Positions 1 to 6,152 of a DNA stretch of 9,942 nt are shown here, piece by piece. The stretch is from Opitutia bacterium. Lineage in GTDB: Bacteria; Verrucomicrobiota; Verrucomicrobiia; Opitutales; Seribacteraceae. Within the stretch, counting starts at the first letter, position 1. Each line of letters starts with the position of its first letter. Below the pieces are notes generated by a model that saw only the letters and a list, made by a program, of their open reading frames with translations, made no database searches and was not told the DNA's origin. The translations under genes were made by a program, and so were the position numbers. The stretch covers positions 1 to 9,942 of the forward strand of contig JABHOU010000201.1 of the NCBI GenBank assembly GCA_018695085.1, in the 5' to 3' direction.

Positions 1-830
1 GCAGGATAGGTTTCGCCGCAAACCTGACAGGAATAGGCCTGAGAAACGGCAAATTCCTGAAAAGCGCCCCCTTTGTCCTCGGAAACAAGAACAAGTGCCC
101 GCTCCCCACCTTCACGGAAAGCAAGTTCCAAGGAATCCGCAAGACGACTTTGGGAAGAGTCGTCGAGAACGAGTCGATCGACTACCACGTCGACCAAAAG
201 TTCTCGTCCACGGGTGCCGGAAGGAATCAGATCGCGATCATCGAGCCGTTTGACCTCGCCATCGATCCGAACACGTTGAAATCCTCGACGCTCAAGGTTT
301 GGCAACTCCTCGCGAAGGACGGACGCCTTGGCGGACATCAAAGGGGCAAGAAGCATGACACGACTACCGGAAGGCTCCTCTAGGATACGGTTGACGCAAT
401 CGTCAAGAGAACGGCGAGTGACGAGACCGCCATCCTGTGGACAGTGAGGAAGCCCGACGGTAGACCATAACAGACGAGCGTAGTCAGCAACCTCGGTGGC
501 AGTGGCCACCGTGCTACGAGGCCCCGCCCCACCGGCCGAAACTTGCTCGATGGAGATAACGGGGCTAAGCCCCTCGACGTAATCGACGTCGGGCTTACGG
601 ACCTTTTCCAGAGCCTGCCGGGCCTTCGGGGACAAGCTCTCGACGTATTTCCGATGACCCTCGGCCGCAAGCACGTCGAAAACGAGTGAGGATTTCCCCG
701 AACCACTGACCCCAGTAACACCAATTAATTTTCCGCGCGGCAAGGTGACCGTAGCGTTACAAAGATTGTTCTCGCGAGCACCCTTGATTACAATGGAGGT
801 GCTCGGGTCGTCTAAAGAAGTTTTATTCAC
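1..830 (-). CDS. uvrA: UvrA-type excinuclease ABC ATPase, N-terminal part (runs off left edge)
   Basis: DNA damage-recognition ATPase of nucleotide excision repair (UvrABC), cytoplasmic. About 276 N-terminal residues are visible. The Walker A motif GVSGSGKSS is at residues 40-48, preceded by the family opening KGARENNL (16-23). It is followed by RKYVESLS, KPDVDYVEGLSP and PRSTVAT, then DGEVKRLDD and VVVDRLV typical of the insertion between Walker A and the first zinc module. A CxxC pair (C268, C271), the start of that zinc module, sits at the window edge. The start is GTG at 828-830; a TGA lies in frame just upstream, with no ATG between. No Shine-Dalgarno is visible. The protein departs from textbook UvrA where SAYARQFL becomes SPKARQAL and DQKTTSRNPRSTVGT becomes EQVSAGGAGPRSTVAT. 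I recall this form from Verrucomicrobia, where it may be a long or tandem UvrA. Divergent from the glutaredoxin gene. The family call is secure; the subtype is inferred. Confidence 0.93.
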   Translation of the reverse strand, partial: MNKTSLDDPSTSIVIKGARENNLCNATVTLPRGKLIGVTGVSGSGKSSLVFDVLAAEGHRKYVESLSPKARQALEKVRKPDVDYVEGLSPVISIEQVSAGGAGPRSTVATATEVADYARLLWSTVGLPHCPQDGGLVTRRSLDDCVNRILEEPSGSRVMLLAPLMSAKASVLREELPNLERRGFQRVRIDGEVKRLDDRDLIPSGTRGRELLVDVVVDRLVLDDSSQSRLADSLELAFREGGERALVLVSEDKGGAFQEFAVSQAYSCQVCGETYP

Positions 831-1171
831 AGGTCTGAAAAAGTAGATGCTGAGTTTTTTTTGACCTCATCGGAAGTAAAAACGAACCCTTGATACATTT
901 AATCAGTAGCAAAATGATAGGTAACATCACTCCGAGAGTTCGGAACCAACCATTAAGCTCAAGGCAAACAACGCAACACTTCTAACCCTTGACGGACAGA
1001 TGCCTCCAACCTCGTAGGCGATGTAGCGCCGTAGGGGAAGAGAGCAAGTACAACTTTTGTAAAAGAAACGGAATCCGAAATTCTTGGCGGGATATTCGAT
1101 TGATAATGACTTCGGTGGAGAGAGGAACACATCTTGCCTAGAACATAACATTCTCCTAATTTAGAGAATAT
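831..1171. other. Divergent intergenic region between uvrA and glutaredoxin genes
   Basis: These 341 bases hold no convincing gene and must carry the promoters for uvrA (leftward) and the glutaredoxin (rightward). No strong sigma70 promoter stands out. Visible pieces are an 8-T run at 855-862, a small hairpin TCCGA-GAGT-TCGGA at 931-944, and a GC-richer block at about 985-1045 containing an imperfect inverted repeat (TAGGCG ... CGCCGTA, about 1015-1037). Two overlapping minus-strand ORFs of 74 and 80 codons cross the block. They have no family resemblance and one runs into the glutaredoxin start, so I do not call them. Confidence 0.5.
1150..1169 (+). promoter_or_regulatory. Inverted repeat just before the glutaredoxin start
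   Basis: ATTCTC at 1150-1155 and GAGAAT at 1164-1169 are exact reverse complements around an 8-nt loop, ending two bases before the ATG at 1172. The right arm contains the only SD-like bases (GAG). The hairpin could therefore mask the ribosome site, or the DNA palindrome could be an operator. The short AT-rich stem may also be chance. Confidence 0.3.
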
Positions 1172-1435
1172 ATGAGCAAGCCGACTCTTTACGTAAAGCA
1201 AGGGTGTCCGTGGTGTGTGGACGCGCTAGCCTATTTCAACGCCAAAGGTATAGACCTAGAAGTCATAGACGTTCGGGAAGAGCCGAAGAGAATGGATGAA
1301 CTCATCGAGATTAGCGGTCAAAGCATGACCCCAACTTTCAAGCACGGAGATTTTGTAGTAGCCGACTTCGACCTCGAAGAATTTGAAGCTGCTCTGGAGC
1401 AAAGCCCCAAGGCAAAGAACAACCTGAAAACATAA
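1172..1435 (+). CDS. Glutaredoxin (dithiol, CPWC active site)
   Basis: A small cytoplasmic thiol-disulfide oxidoreductase that reduces protein disulfides or glutathione mixed disulfides. Its 87 residues are the normal size for a single-domain glutaredoxin. The first strand TLYVKQG leads into the active site C12-P13-W14-C15. The cis-proline loop that binds glutathione is MTPTF (T53-P54), where the family more often has TVP. It is followed by the GD turn at 59-60 and a C-terminal helix (DLEEFEAALEQ). The CPWC centre makes it a dithiol enzyme of the NrdH/GrxC-like group; which reductant it uses cannot be told from sequence. It is the only plus-strand gene here, monocistronic, divergent from uvrA and convergent with the lipoprotein gene. 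A weak GAG lies 5-7 nt before the ATG, inside a 6-bp inverted repeat. Confidence 0.93.
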   Translation: MSKPTLYVKQGCPWCVDALAYFNAKGIDLEVIDVREEPKRMDELIEISGQSMTPTFKHGDFVVADFDLEEFEAALEQSPKAKNNLKT

Positions 1436-1455
1436 AGGCTAGTGCTTTTCTATGC

Positions 1456-1482
1456 AGCTGAGAGAGATTATTTTCTCCAGCT
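1456..1482. terminator. Hairpin at the convergent ends of glutaredoxin and lipoprotein genes
   Basis: AGCTGAGAGA (1456-1465) pairs with TCTCCAGCT (1474-1482) as a 9-bp stem with one bulged A, around a loop that holds the lipoprotein stop codon (1468-1470). Its position between convergent genes suits a shared terminator, but neither strand has a proper T-tract after it. A second weak hairpin, AAAGGC-TAGT-GCTTTT, is at 1434-1447, immediately after the glutaredoxin stop. Confidence 0.35.
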
Positions 1483-2190
1483 CGCCGTCTGGGTGTCATT
1501 CGAAGAAGAATTTACAGCATCTATCTTCTGCTTAAGAGCTTGAATATTACCTTCAATCTCATCCAATGATTGCCGGGCTGTCGAGACATCTCCCAAGTTA
1601 AGGGTATGAACGCCAGATGAAGTATCTATAACGTTAGCCGTCCTGGACACATGCGGTGTAATGTTTCCGGACGTTTGAATCTTGGTTAACTCCTTACCGT
1701 TACGAGAGACAATGTACTGTTGAGGTGATTCAGCTAAGCGCAAAGTACTGGTCTTGTCGGTATTGAATCGTTTGACCTGTCTGTAGTTTGTATGCTGCCC
1801 CCTTCGACCGACTACCTTTGTGGTAGCCGTTTTGAATACGAGAAAGTCATGCTCCACGACATGAAACTGCGGATCCACGATGATCTGGTCCGGATTCCCC
1901 TGCAAAGCAGAGTAAACAGCCGACTGCATCGATTGATGAACCGTTTTCCCTCCCAAGTCATGCTCCTGAGGTTGAGCACGAAAAGAAGCTCTGCCCGGAT
2001 CTCCCCACCGGAAAATACCTAATAGTTCCGCCCTAGTGCCTTCGCCTGAAACGGTTTCTCCGATTTCGATATCGGAAGTAACCTCGGGATAAGGGGTGAG
2101 CGGGCCTGTTCGACTGGCGGTCCTCGTGCATCCAAAAGAAAACAAAAGGAATAAAATGCTGAGAGAAAAAATTTTGAGAAATTGCTTCAT
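1468..2190 (-). CDS. Putative lipoprotein, TRL/DUF6567-like, function unknown
   Basis: A predicted lipoprotein of 240 residues. The N-terminus is a short basic stretch (MKQFLK) and a hydrophobic core ending in FSFGC, with C21 the likely lipidated cysteine; the lipobox is imperfect (S at -3, F at -2). The mature part has the segment GTRAELLGIFRWGDPGRAS, then an alanine-containing helix, then NPDQIIVDPQFHVVEHDF and a TTKVVG strand. This order (small-residue LG.. GD motif, later D-x-I-x-x-P, then T-x-x-V-x-G) resembles TRL-like/DUF6567 outer-membrane lipoproteins, but I rate that resemblance tentative. The last 40 residues look like a short coiled coil (SLDEIEGNIQALKQKI). It lies 49 nt downstream of the beta-barrel gene on the same strand, probably in one transcript. 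No Shine-Dalgarno precedes the ATG. Confidence 0.75.
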   Translation of the reverse strand: MKQFLKIFSLSILFLLFSFGCTRTASRTGPLTPYPEVTSDIEIGETVSGEGTRAELLGIFRWGDPGRASFRAQPQEHDLGGKTVHQSMQSAVYSALQGNPDQIIVDPQFHVVEHDFLVFKTATTKVVGRRGQHTNYRQVKRFNTDKTSTLRLAESPQQYIVSRNGKELTKIQTSGNITPHVSRTANVIDTSSGVHTLNLGDVSTARQSLDEIEGNIQALKQKIDAVNSSSNDTQTASWRK

Positions 2191-2239
2191 GGGGAATAGG
2201 GATTATGGGAAATGGAAAATCTACAAGATTATTGAGAAA

Positions 2240-3133
2240 CTAGAAATGACGTTGGCTCGCAAAATAGAATTCAAGGCCATGCTCTATATAGTTGTGATGA
2301 CCAACACCGGCTATGCCCAAACTAAAGTTCCAAGGTGAATTTGGCATGAAGATGAATTCAGTGCCAATGTCCACCCAACTTGAATCAATAAGACTCTCTC
2401 CGGTACTAATGTTATACCTCATGAAGGGGAATAGAGTAAAATTTTTGTGGAGGTGATAATGAAGACCCAGACTTGCTCGATAAAGCCAGAAGGCGTCGTC
2501 ATTGATATCGTTGCTCGGGAAGTAGCGGCCAATTGACAGGCGACCCGACCAGTTCATGCCATATGCCTCACTGGACTCGGCGCTAACCATAAAAGCAGCG
2601 CTAGACATGGATTCGTCGAAAACAGGAAAATCGCTAAAGGATTCCGTGTAAGCCACTTTCACTCCCCAAGCGACGTATTGATTAATTCGATAGTTGGGAA
2701 AAAACTCAATTCCCATAACCGCGCCAGTGTCGTCAAGACCTCCGACATCAAAATCCGCCGCTGCAATAGGGATGCGGATGTCAAGGTTGGGGTTATCTCC
2801 GAGAGTAAATCCAAGCGTAATGCCATACAATTCATGCTCGGCAATTTCGCCACTGGGCAACCAATCTTCATTGAATTCCTGTTTGGCATACAGGAAATCC
2901 AAATAGAGGTTTTTCATCAAATCGTTGGACACTGGTATGTCCTTGGGTCTACGCAAGTTTCGCATCCCTTCCGAAAGACTTCGAAAACCCAGATAGTAAC
3001 CCGACACATTGCCATTCCTTGCAGTATAATGGCTTTGGGCATGGGTAGAAATAGCCCTAGAGGTCGAACCTAAAAAACCAAGAGAAATTAGTAGAAAGAA
3101 GGCTAAAGGAAGAGAAAGAAACGGGGGTTTCAT
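2240..3133 (-). CDS. Predicted outer-membrane beta-barrel protein, function unknown
   Basis: A protein of 297 residues with an N-terminal signal peptide (hydrophobic PLAFFLLISLGFLG, likely cleavage after STSRA, about residue 27). The mature chain is a series of alternating hydrophobic/polar strands rich in Tyr, Phe and Gly (ELYGITLGFTLG, AWGVKVAYTES, WLYRASLGLHYHLH, FTLFPFMRYNIS, VDIGTEFIFMP, WNFSLGIAGVGHH). It ends in GLEFYFASQRHF, with the terminal aromatic residue expected of a BAM-recognised barrel. Size and strand number suit a barrel of about 8-12 strands in the outer membrane. No named family is recognised, so porin, adhesin or assembly-factor roles stay open. A plausible promoter lies 32 nt upstream and the lipoprotein gene follows after 49 nt. 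There is no Shine-Dalgarno. Confidence 0.78.
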   Translation of the reverse strand: MKPPFLSLPLAFFLLISLGFLGSTSRAISTHAQSHYTARNGNVSGYYLGFRSLSEGMRNLRRPKDIPVSNDLMKNLYLDFLYAKQEFNEDWLPSGEIAEHELYGITLGFTLGDNPNLDIRIPIAAADFDVGGLDDTGAVMGIEFFPNYRINQYVAWGVKVAYTESFSDFPVFDESMSSAAFMVSAESSEAYGMNWSGRLSIGRYFPSNDINDDAFWLYRASLGLHYHLHKNFTLFPFMRYNISTGESLIDSSWVDIGTEFIFMPNSPWNFSLGIAGVGHHNYIEHGLEFYFASQRHF

Positions 3134-3165
3134 GTAACGAAGAGGGGGAAGGGATTAGGTGAGGC

Positions 3166-3195
3166 TTATAAGACAATAAATATTGAGTTTATCAA
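3166..3195 (-). promoter_or_regulatory. Candidate sigma70 promoter for the beta-barrel/lipoprotein pair
   Basis: On the minus strand TTGATA (3195-3190) and TTATAA (3171-3166) are separated by 18 bp, giving a leader of about 25 nt before the ATG at 3133. A consensus TTGACA at 3224-3219 has no -10 partner at proper spacing. Sigma70 preferences in this lineage are assumed. Confidence 0.35.
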
Positions 3196-3363
3196 AGTGC
3201 ACCATTCCGGTATTATTCTGTCAACTTCAATTGAGCAGAAAACATGTCGGCCGCAGTAAGAACTAAAGAGGCTACAACGACTCAATTGCGTTGAGACGGT
3301 GCAAAGTCCAAGAGACTAAGCCATCACATCCCTCAAGCAGCCTGAGAGGACAGTCAAAAGTTG

Positions 3364-3387
3364 TCAGTTTCCCTTTAGCAAAACTGA
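3364..3387 (-). terminator. Hairpin downstream of the aminotransferase gene
   Basis: A perfect 7-bp inverted repeat (TCAGTTT ... AAACTGA, 10-nt loop) begins 26 nt after the aminotransferase stop. The minus-strand sequence after it contains a short CTTTTG. This is a weak intrinsic terminator candidate. The rest of the gap to 3134 has no gene; a further imperfect hairpin (CGACTCAA ... TTGAGACG) lies at 3278-3298. Confidence 0.4.
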
Positions 3388-3413
3388 AACAATTCGTGTT
3401 GAATGAGATTAGG

Positions 3414-4598
3414 TCACAGCCTGGAGCAAAATGAAGCCAGACGTTCAATACCCTTCTCGATAATCGCATCGGAAGTGGCATAACTGAGCCTGACGTAACC
3501 TTCGGCTCCGAATGCATGACCAGGCACAACCGCTACTTTCGTCTCTTCCAAAAGCCGAGTCGAAAACTCGTCCGACGAAAGACCAAAGGATGATACATTG
3601 GGGAAAAGATAGAAGGCGGCTTCTGCACGCTCACAGGTAACACCCTCGATGGCGTTGAGTCCTTCAAGCAACTTGAGCCGGCGACGATCAAAATGCTCCA
3701 GCATTTCACGCACGGCAGCTTGAGACTCCTCAGGATGTTCCAAGGCGGCAAGGGCCCCATACTGGGCAAAGGTCGTGGCGTTTGAAGTGGTTTGGCTCTG
3801 GAGGTCGGCAACGGCCTTGGCTACCGTATCATTGGCCACGAGAGTACCGAGACGCCAGCCTGTCATCGAATAAGTTTTGCTGAAACCCGCCACGGTTATA
3901 ACGCGTTCGGCAGCCTCGGGTCCGAAAGAGGCCGGGCTATGGTGAGTGACTCCGTCGTAGAGAAGGTATTCGTAAATCTCGTCCGACATGACGTAAAAAT
4001 CGTTCTCTATCGCAACCTCGACGAGCGCTTGCATCTCCTCCTTTGAATAGATGGCTCCCGTAGGATTGGAGGGGCTATTAAGAACGAGCATGCGAGTGTT
4101 TGGAGTGACTGCTTCGCGAAGTTGATCGGGAGTGACCTTGAAACCCTGATCGTCGCCGGCGAAGATGAACTTGGGCTTGGCTCCGGCAAGCTTGACCATT
4201 TCGGGGTAGCTCACCCAGTAGGGAGCGGGCACGACAACTTCATCGCCGGGACCACAGGTAGCGAGAATCGCAAGGTAGCAGGAATATTTACCACCCGGAC
4301 TGACAACAACCTGGGCAGGTCGAACCTCCGCAATACCGTTTTCTTCGACGTATTTTTTAGCCAAGAGTTCGCGAAGGGCCGGCAAGCCTGCGGCGGGAGC
4401 GTACTTGGTCTTGCCATCGGCAAGGGCCTTGGCGCAGGCTTCCTTAATGAATTCCGGGGTATCGAAGTCAGGTTCGCCCGCCCCGAAACCACAGACGTCT
4501 TCGCCTGCTGCCTTTAGTGCTTTAGCCTTGGCGTCTACTGCCAAGGTCGGTGAAGGCGAAACATTCAGCGCCCAAGTGGAAAGTGAATTGGTTTTCAT
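3414..4598 (-). CDS. PLP-dependent class I aminotransferase (aspartate/prephenate type)
   Basis: A cytoplasmic fold-type I aminotransferase of 394 residues that moves the amino group between an amino acid (likely aspartate or glutamate) and a keto acid. The Schiff-base lysine is K241 in GFSKTYSMTGWRLG, with R249 holding the PLP phosphate. N178 lies in SPSNPTG, and D206 and Y209 in SDEIYEYL. The N-terminal GAGEPDFDTP and KYAPAAGLPALRE are typical of the I-gamma aspartate aminotransferases (Thermus/Rhizobium type), a group that includes prephenate aminotransferases. The carboxylate-binding arginine is in YVRLSYATS near the C-terminus. Substrate choice (AspC or prephenate transaminase) cannot be settled from these residues. 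I chose ATG at 4598. An upstream in-frame TTG at 4640 would add 14 residues and lies inside a hairpin. The leader is AT-rich with no Shine-Dalgarno, so the gene may have its own promoter after the hairpin. Confidence 0.94.
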   Translation of the reverse strand: MKTNSLSTWALNVSPSPTLAVDAKAKALKAAGEDVCGFGAGEPDFDTPEFIKEACAKALADGKTKYAPAAGLPALRELLAKKYVEENGIAEVRPAQVVVSPGGKYSCYLAILATCGPGDEVVVPAPYWVSYPEMVKLAGAKPKFIFAGDDQGFKVTPDQLREAVTPNTRMLVLNSPSNPTGAIYSKEEMQALVEVAIENDFYVMSDEIYEYLLYDGVTHHSPASFGPEAAERVITVAGFSKTYSMTGWRLGTLVANDTVAKAVADLQSQTTSNATTFAQYGALAALEHPEESQAAVREMLEHFDRRRLKLLEGLNAIEGVTCERAEAAFYLFPNVSSFGLSSDEFSTRLLEETKVAVVPGHAFGAEGYVRLSYATSDAIIEKGIERLASFCSRL

Positions 4599-4628
4599 AT
4601 AAAAAGTAATGGTTTTTAAAGGAGACAA

Positions 4629-4649
4629 GAAAACGGGCAAGCCGTTTTC
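4629..4649 (-). terminator. Hairpin after the LolA-like gene
   Basis: GAAAACGG and CCGTTTTC form a perfect 8-bp stem with a 5-nt loop, starting 7 nt beyond the LolA-like stop codon. In the minus direction the stem ends in TTTTC followed by TTGTCTCC, an imperfect U-rich tail. It probably separates the secG-side operon from the aminotransferase gene. Confidence 0.55.
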
Positions 4650-4655
4650 ACTTTC

Positions 4656-5546
4656 TCATTCAATGGATTGCAGTAGTTCTTCGGACACCTTTGGCGTCTC
4701 GTCCAATCCGGCAGGCGTGAAGACCTCCCTCCCCAAGTCCAGATCAGTCGCCGCCGCAATAACGGTAAAACGTGTTCTTGAGCTAGTGAGAGCATCACGA
4801 AAGTCCAAAGTCTTGGCAATCCACGTCTCCCCGACCTTTTTGAGGCTGACGAGGCCGAAGGTCTTGTCCGGGACACCGCGACGACCGAAGAACTCAACCC
4901 GTAGCGGGGCTTCATAGACATCGTCCAAAGCAAGACGAATTTTTTTCAAAGCAGGAACGGCTTCACTCGCCCATGCAGGCGGCGAAAACTCGAACAAGTG
5001 AGAAGGTCTGCCAATCACTCTGCCCGACTTTTGGTACTTAGCATCCCAAAAAACAAAGGGCATCATGAGGTCAAAAAGCGTGTGTCCCATACCTGGCGCC
5101 AAGGGCTGGAACAAATCTGCATTTACCAATTGCTTGGATTCGTTGCCATCAAAAGCATTCAGCCACGCCTCAGGCTCGGGACCATTACGCAGAAGATAAG
5201 CTTTTCGCTTTTCATTGGTCGAGGCCATGAGATCTAGTCGAATCAAACCATGCCCGAAGGCAAGTCCGCAGAGCGAACCTTCGCGTGAGCTTACTTCACC
5301 CCGTCTCGGATAATGCTCCAAACGAAACTGTAAGAGATATCCATGATGAAAGGCTTCGGCTGCAGGGTTTATGCCATGGAACTTACGAAAGCGATCCAAT
5401 CGCTCGTTAGCTTTCTCCGGAGTGAGAATCTTGGCAAATCCCCGAGCGGGGAAAACCTTTGGTTGCGCCGATGCAACGGCAAGGGCTACGAACCAAAAGG
5501 TTAAAAGTAAAAGCCTCCGCAGCAAAGTTCGCAGGCATGAAATCAT
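4656..5546 (-). CDS. LolA-like / outer membrane lipoprotein-sorting family protein
   Basis: A probable periplasmic protein of 296 residues with a signal peptide: basic n-region, hydrophobic LLLLTFWFVALAVASA, cleavage near ASA-QP. It resembles the proteins annotated in Verrucomicrobia as outer membrane lipoprotein-sorting protein, with a LolA/LolB-like half-barrel. Shared-looking segments are GPEPEAWL, a LFDLMMPFVFW block, the GRPSHLFEFSPP strand, LDDVYEAPLRVEF, LKKVGETWIAKTLDFRD and a final TRFTVIAAATDLDL. By family it would bind a lipoprotein acyl chain or another hydrophobic ligand; no ligand residues can be assigned. ATGs at 5585, 5567 and 5546 are all in frame. I prefer 5546 because it gives a compact signal peptide, and the ATG at 5585 is buried in a perfect inverted repeat. 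It follows secG closely and precedes a terminator-like hairpin. The family assignment is from memory and moderate. Confidence 0.7.
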   Translation of the reverse strand: MISCLRTLLRRLLLLTFWFVALAVASAQPKVFPARGFAKILTPEKANERLDRFRKFHGINPAAEAFHHGYLLQFRLEHYPRRGEVSSREGSLCGLAFGHGLIRLDLMASTNEKRKAYLLRNGPEPEAWLNAFDGNESKQLVNADLFQPLAPGMGHTLFDLMMPFVFWDAKYQKSGRVIGRPSHLFEFSPPAWASEAVPALKKIRLALDDVYEAPLRVEFFGRRGVPDKTFGLVSLKKVGETWIAKTLDFRDALTSSRTRFTVIAAATDLDLGREVFTPAGLDETPKVSEELLQSIE

Positions 5547-5582
5547 TTCAATAAGCTTGGGAAACATTACCGAATCGATTTG

Positions 5583-5603
5583 CATCGAGGATTAGCCTCG
5601 ATG
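5583..5603 (-). terminator. 8-bp inverted repeat between secG and the LolA-like gene
   Basis: CATCGAGG (5583-5590) and CCTCGATG (5596-5603) are exact reverse complements around a 5-nt loop, 21 nt after the secG stop. No T-tract follows, so it may be a weak or factor-assisted terminator, or a structure protecting the secG mRNA 3' end. The ATG at 5585-5583 is the distal end of the stem. Confidence 0.45.
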
Positions 5604-5624
5604 ATCCATTCAACCTCAATTCGC

Positions 5625-6089
5625 TTACTCGGGAATGATCGAAGCATTCCCCTCCGGAATCAAGGTGGGAGTTGAGTTTGCCTCAGGAACCGGTGCAGAA
5701 GCATTCGCTTCAGGCACAGGGGGAGGCGGAGGAGCGTCGGGCAAAGGATCCGTATCGATCGGTTCGGGAATCGATGGCGTTTCAGCAGAACCGAGACCTG
5801 CGGAAGAACCAGGGACTAAAGCGGGCGAAGCTCCACCCGTTCGCTGCAAACCATCTTCCTTGGCTTCCATCTGGTAAAAGACGTATAGGGTGAAAGACAG
5901 TATGAAGAATCCCAAGATACTCCAAACCGTCATCTTTGTTAATTGAGCGCCTGAACCGGCACCAAGCACTTGGTCGGCAGCACCGCCACCCAGAGCGGAA
6001 CCCATGCCGCCGGAGGTGCGTTGCAACATCACCAGAAGGATGATCAACAGGCACAAAAGAATAAGAACTGTGGTAACAAAAACTATCAT
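5625..6089 (-). CDS. secG: Preprotein translocase subunit SecG with long proline-rich tail
   Basis: Accessory inner-membrane subunit of the SecYEG channel that assists SecA-driven export. The 154 residues have the family layout. TM1 is at about 3-22 (VFVTTVLILLCLLIILLVML). The cytoplasmic Gly-rich loop QRTSGGMGSALGGGAADQVL is at 23-42, with GAGSG following. TM2 is at about 54-73 (TVWSILGFFILSFTLYVFYQ). The remaining 80 or so residues are a low-complexity Pro/Ala/Glu/Ser tail with repeated PVPEANAS, PVPEANS and IPEGNAS units, which makes the protein longer than the 110-residue E. coli SecG. The tail lies after TM2, on the side normally assigned to the periplasm. The gene is downstream of parB with a hairpin between, and upstream of the LolA-like envelope gene. 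The start ATG has no Shine-Dalgarno. Identity is strong; the function of the tail is unknown. Confidence 0.93.
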   Translation of the reverse strand: MIVFVTTVLILLCLLIILLVMLQRTSGGMGSALGGGAADQVLGAGSGAQLTKMTVWSILGFFILSFTLYVFYQMEAKEDGLQRTGGASPALVPGSSAGLGSAETPSIPEPIDTDPLPDAPPPPPVPEANASAPVPEANSTPTLIPEGNASIIPE

Positions 6090-6100
6090 AGCAATAAGGT

Positions 6101-6126
6101 AGAAGAGAGCACTATGGCTCTCTTTT
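6101..6126 (-). other. Hairpin between parB and secG
   Basis: AAGAGAGC (6103-6110) and GCTCTCTT (6117-6124) form a perfect 8-bp stem with a 6-nt loop, extendable to 10 bp with one G-T pair. It ends 11 nt before the secG ATG. The minus strand has no clear U-tract after it, so an attenuator, processing site or secG translation-control element is as likely as a terminator. Confidence 0.45.
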
Positions 6127-6152
6127 CAACAAAGGCAATCCTGTTTGAAGAC

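Noticed and set aside
927..1201. Two overlapping minus-strand ORFs (74 and 80 codons) in the uvrA-glutaredoxin gap
   Set aside because: No family resemblance and no Shine-Dalgarno; one overlaps the glutaredoxin start. Composition is not gene-like except across the GC-rich block.
2678..3073. 131-codon plus-strand ORF opposite the beta-barrel gene
   Set aside because: Antisense to a protein with a clear signal peptide and barrel pattern; no domain signal of its own.
3219..3224. Consensus TTGACA on the minus strand upstream of the barrel gene
   Set aside because: No -10-like hexamer lies 15-19 bp downstream; the TTGATA/TTATAA pair nearer the gene fits better.
4122..4517. 131-codon plus-strand ORF opposite the aminotransferase gene
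   Set aside because: It is an antisense shadow of a strongly conserved enzyme and resembles no known protein.
4599..4640. TTG start adding 14 residues to the aminotransferase
   Set aside because: The TTG lies in the loop region of the upstream hairpin and the extension is not family-like; ATG at 4598 fits better.
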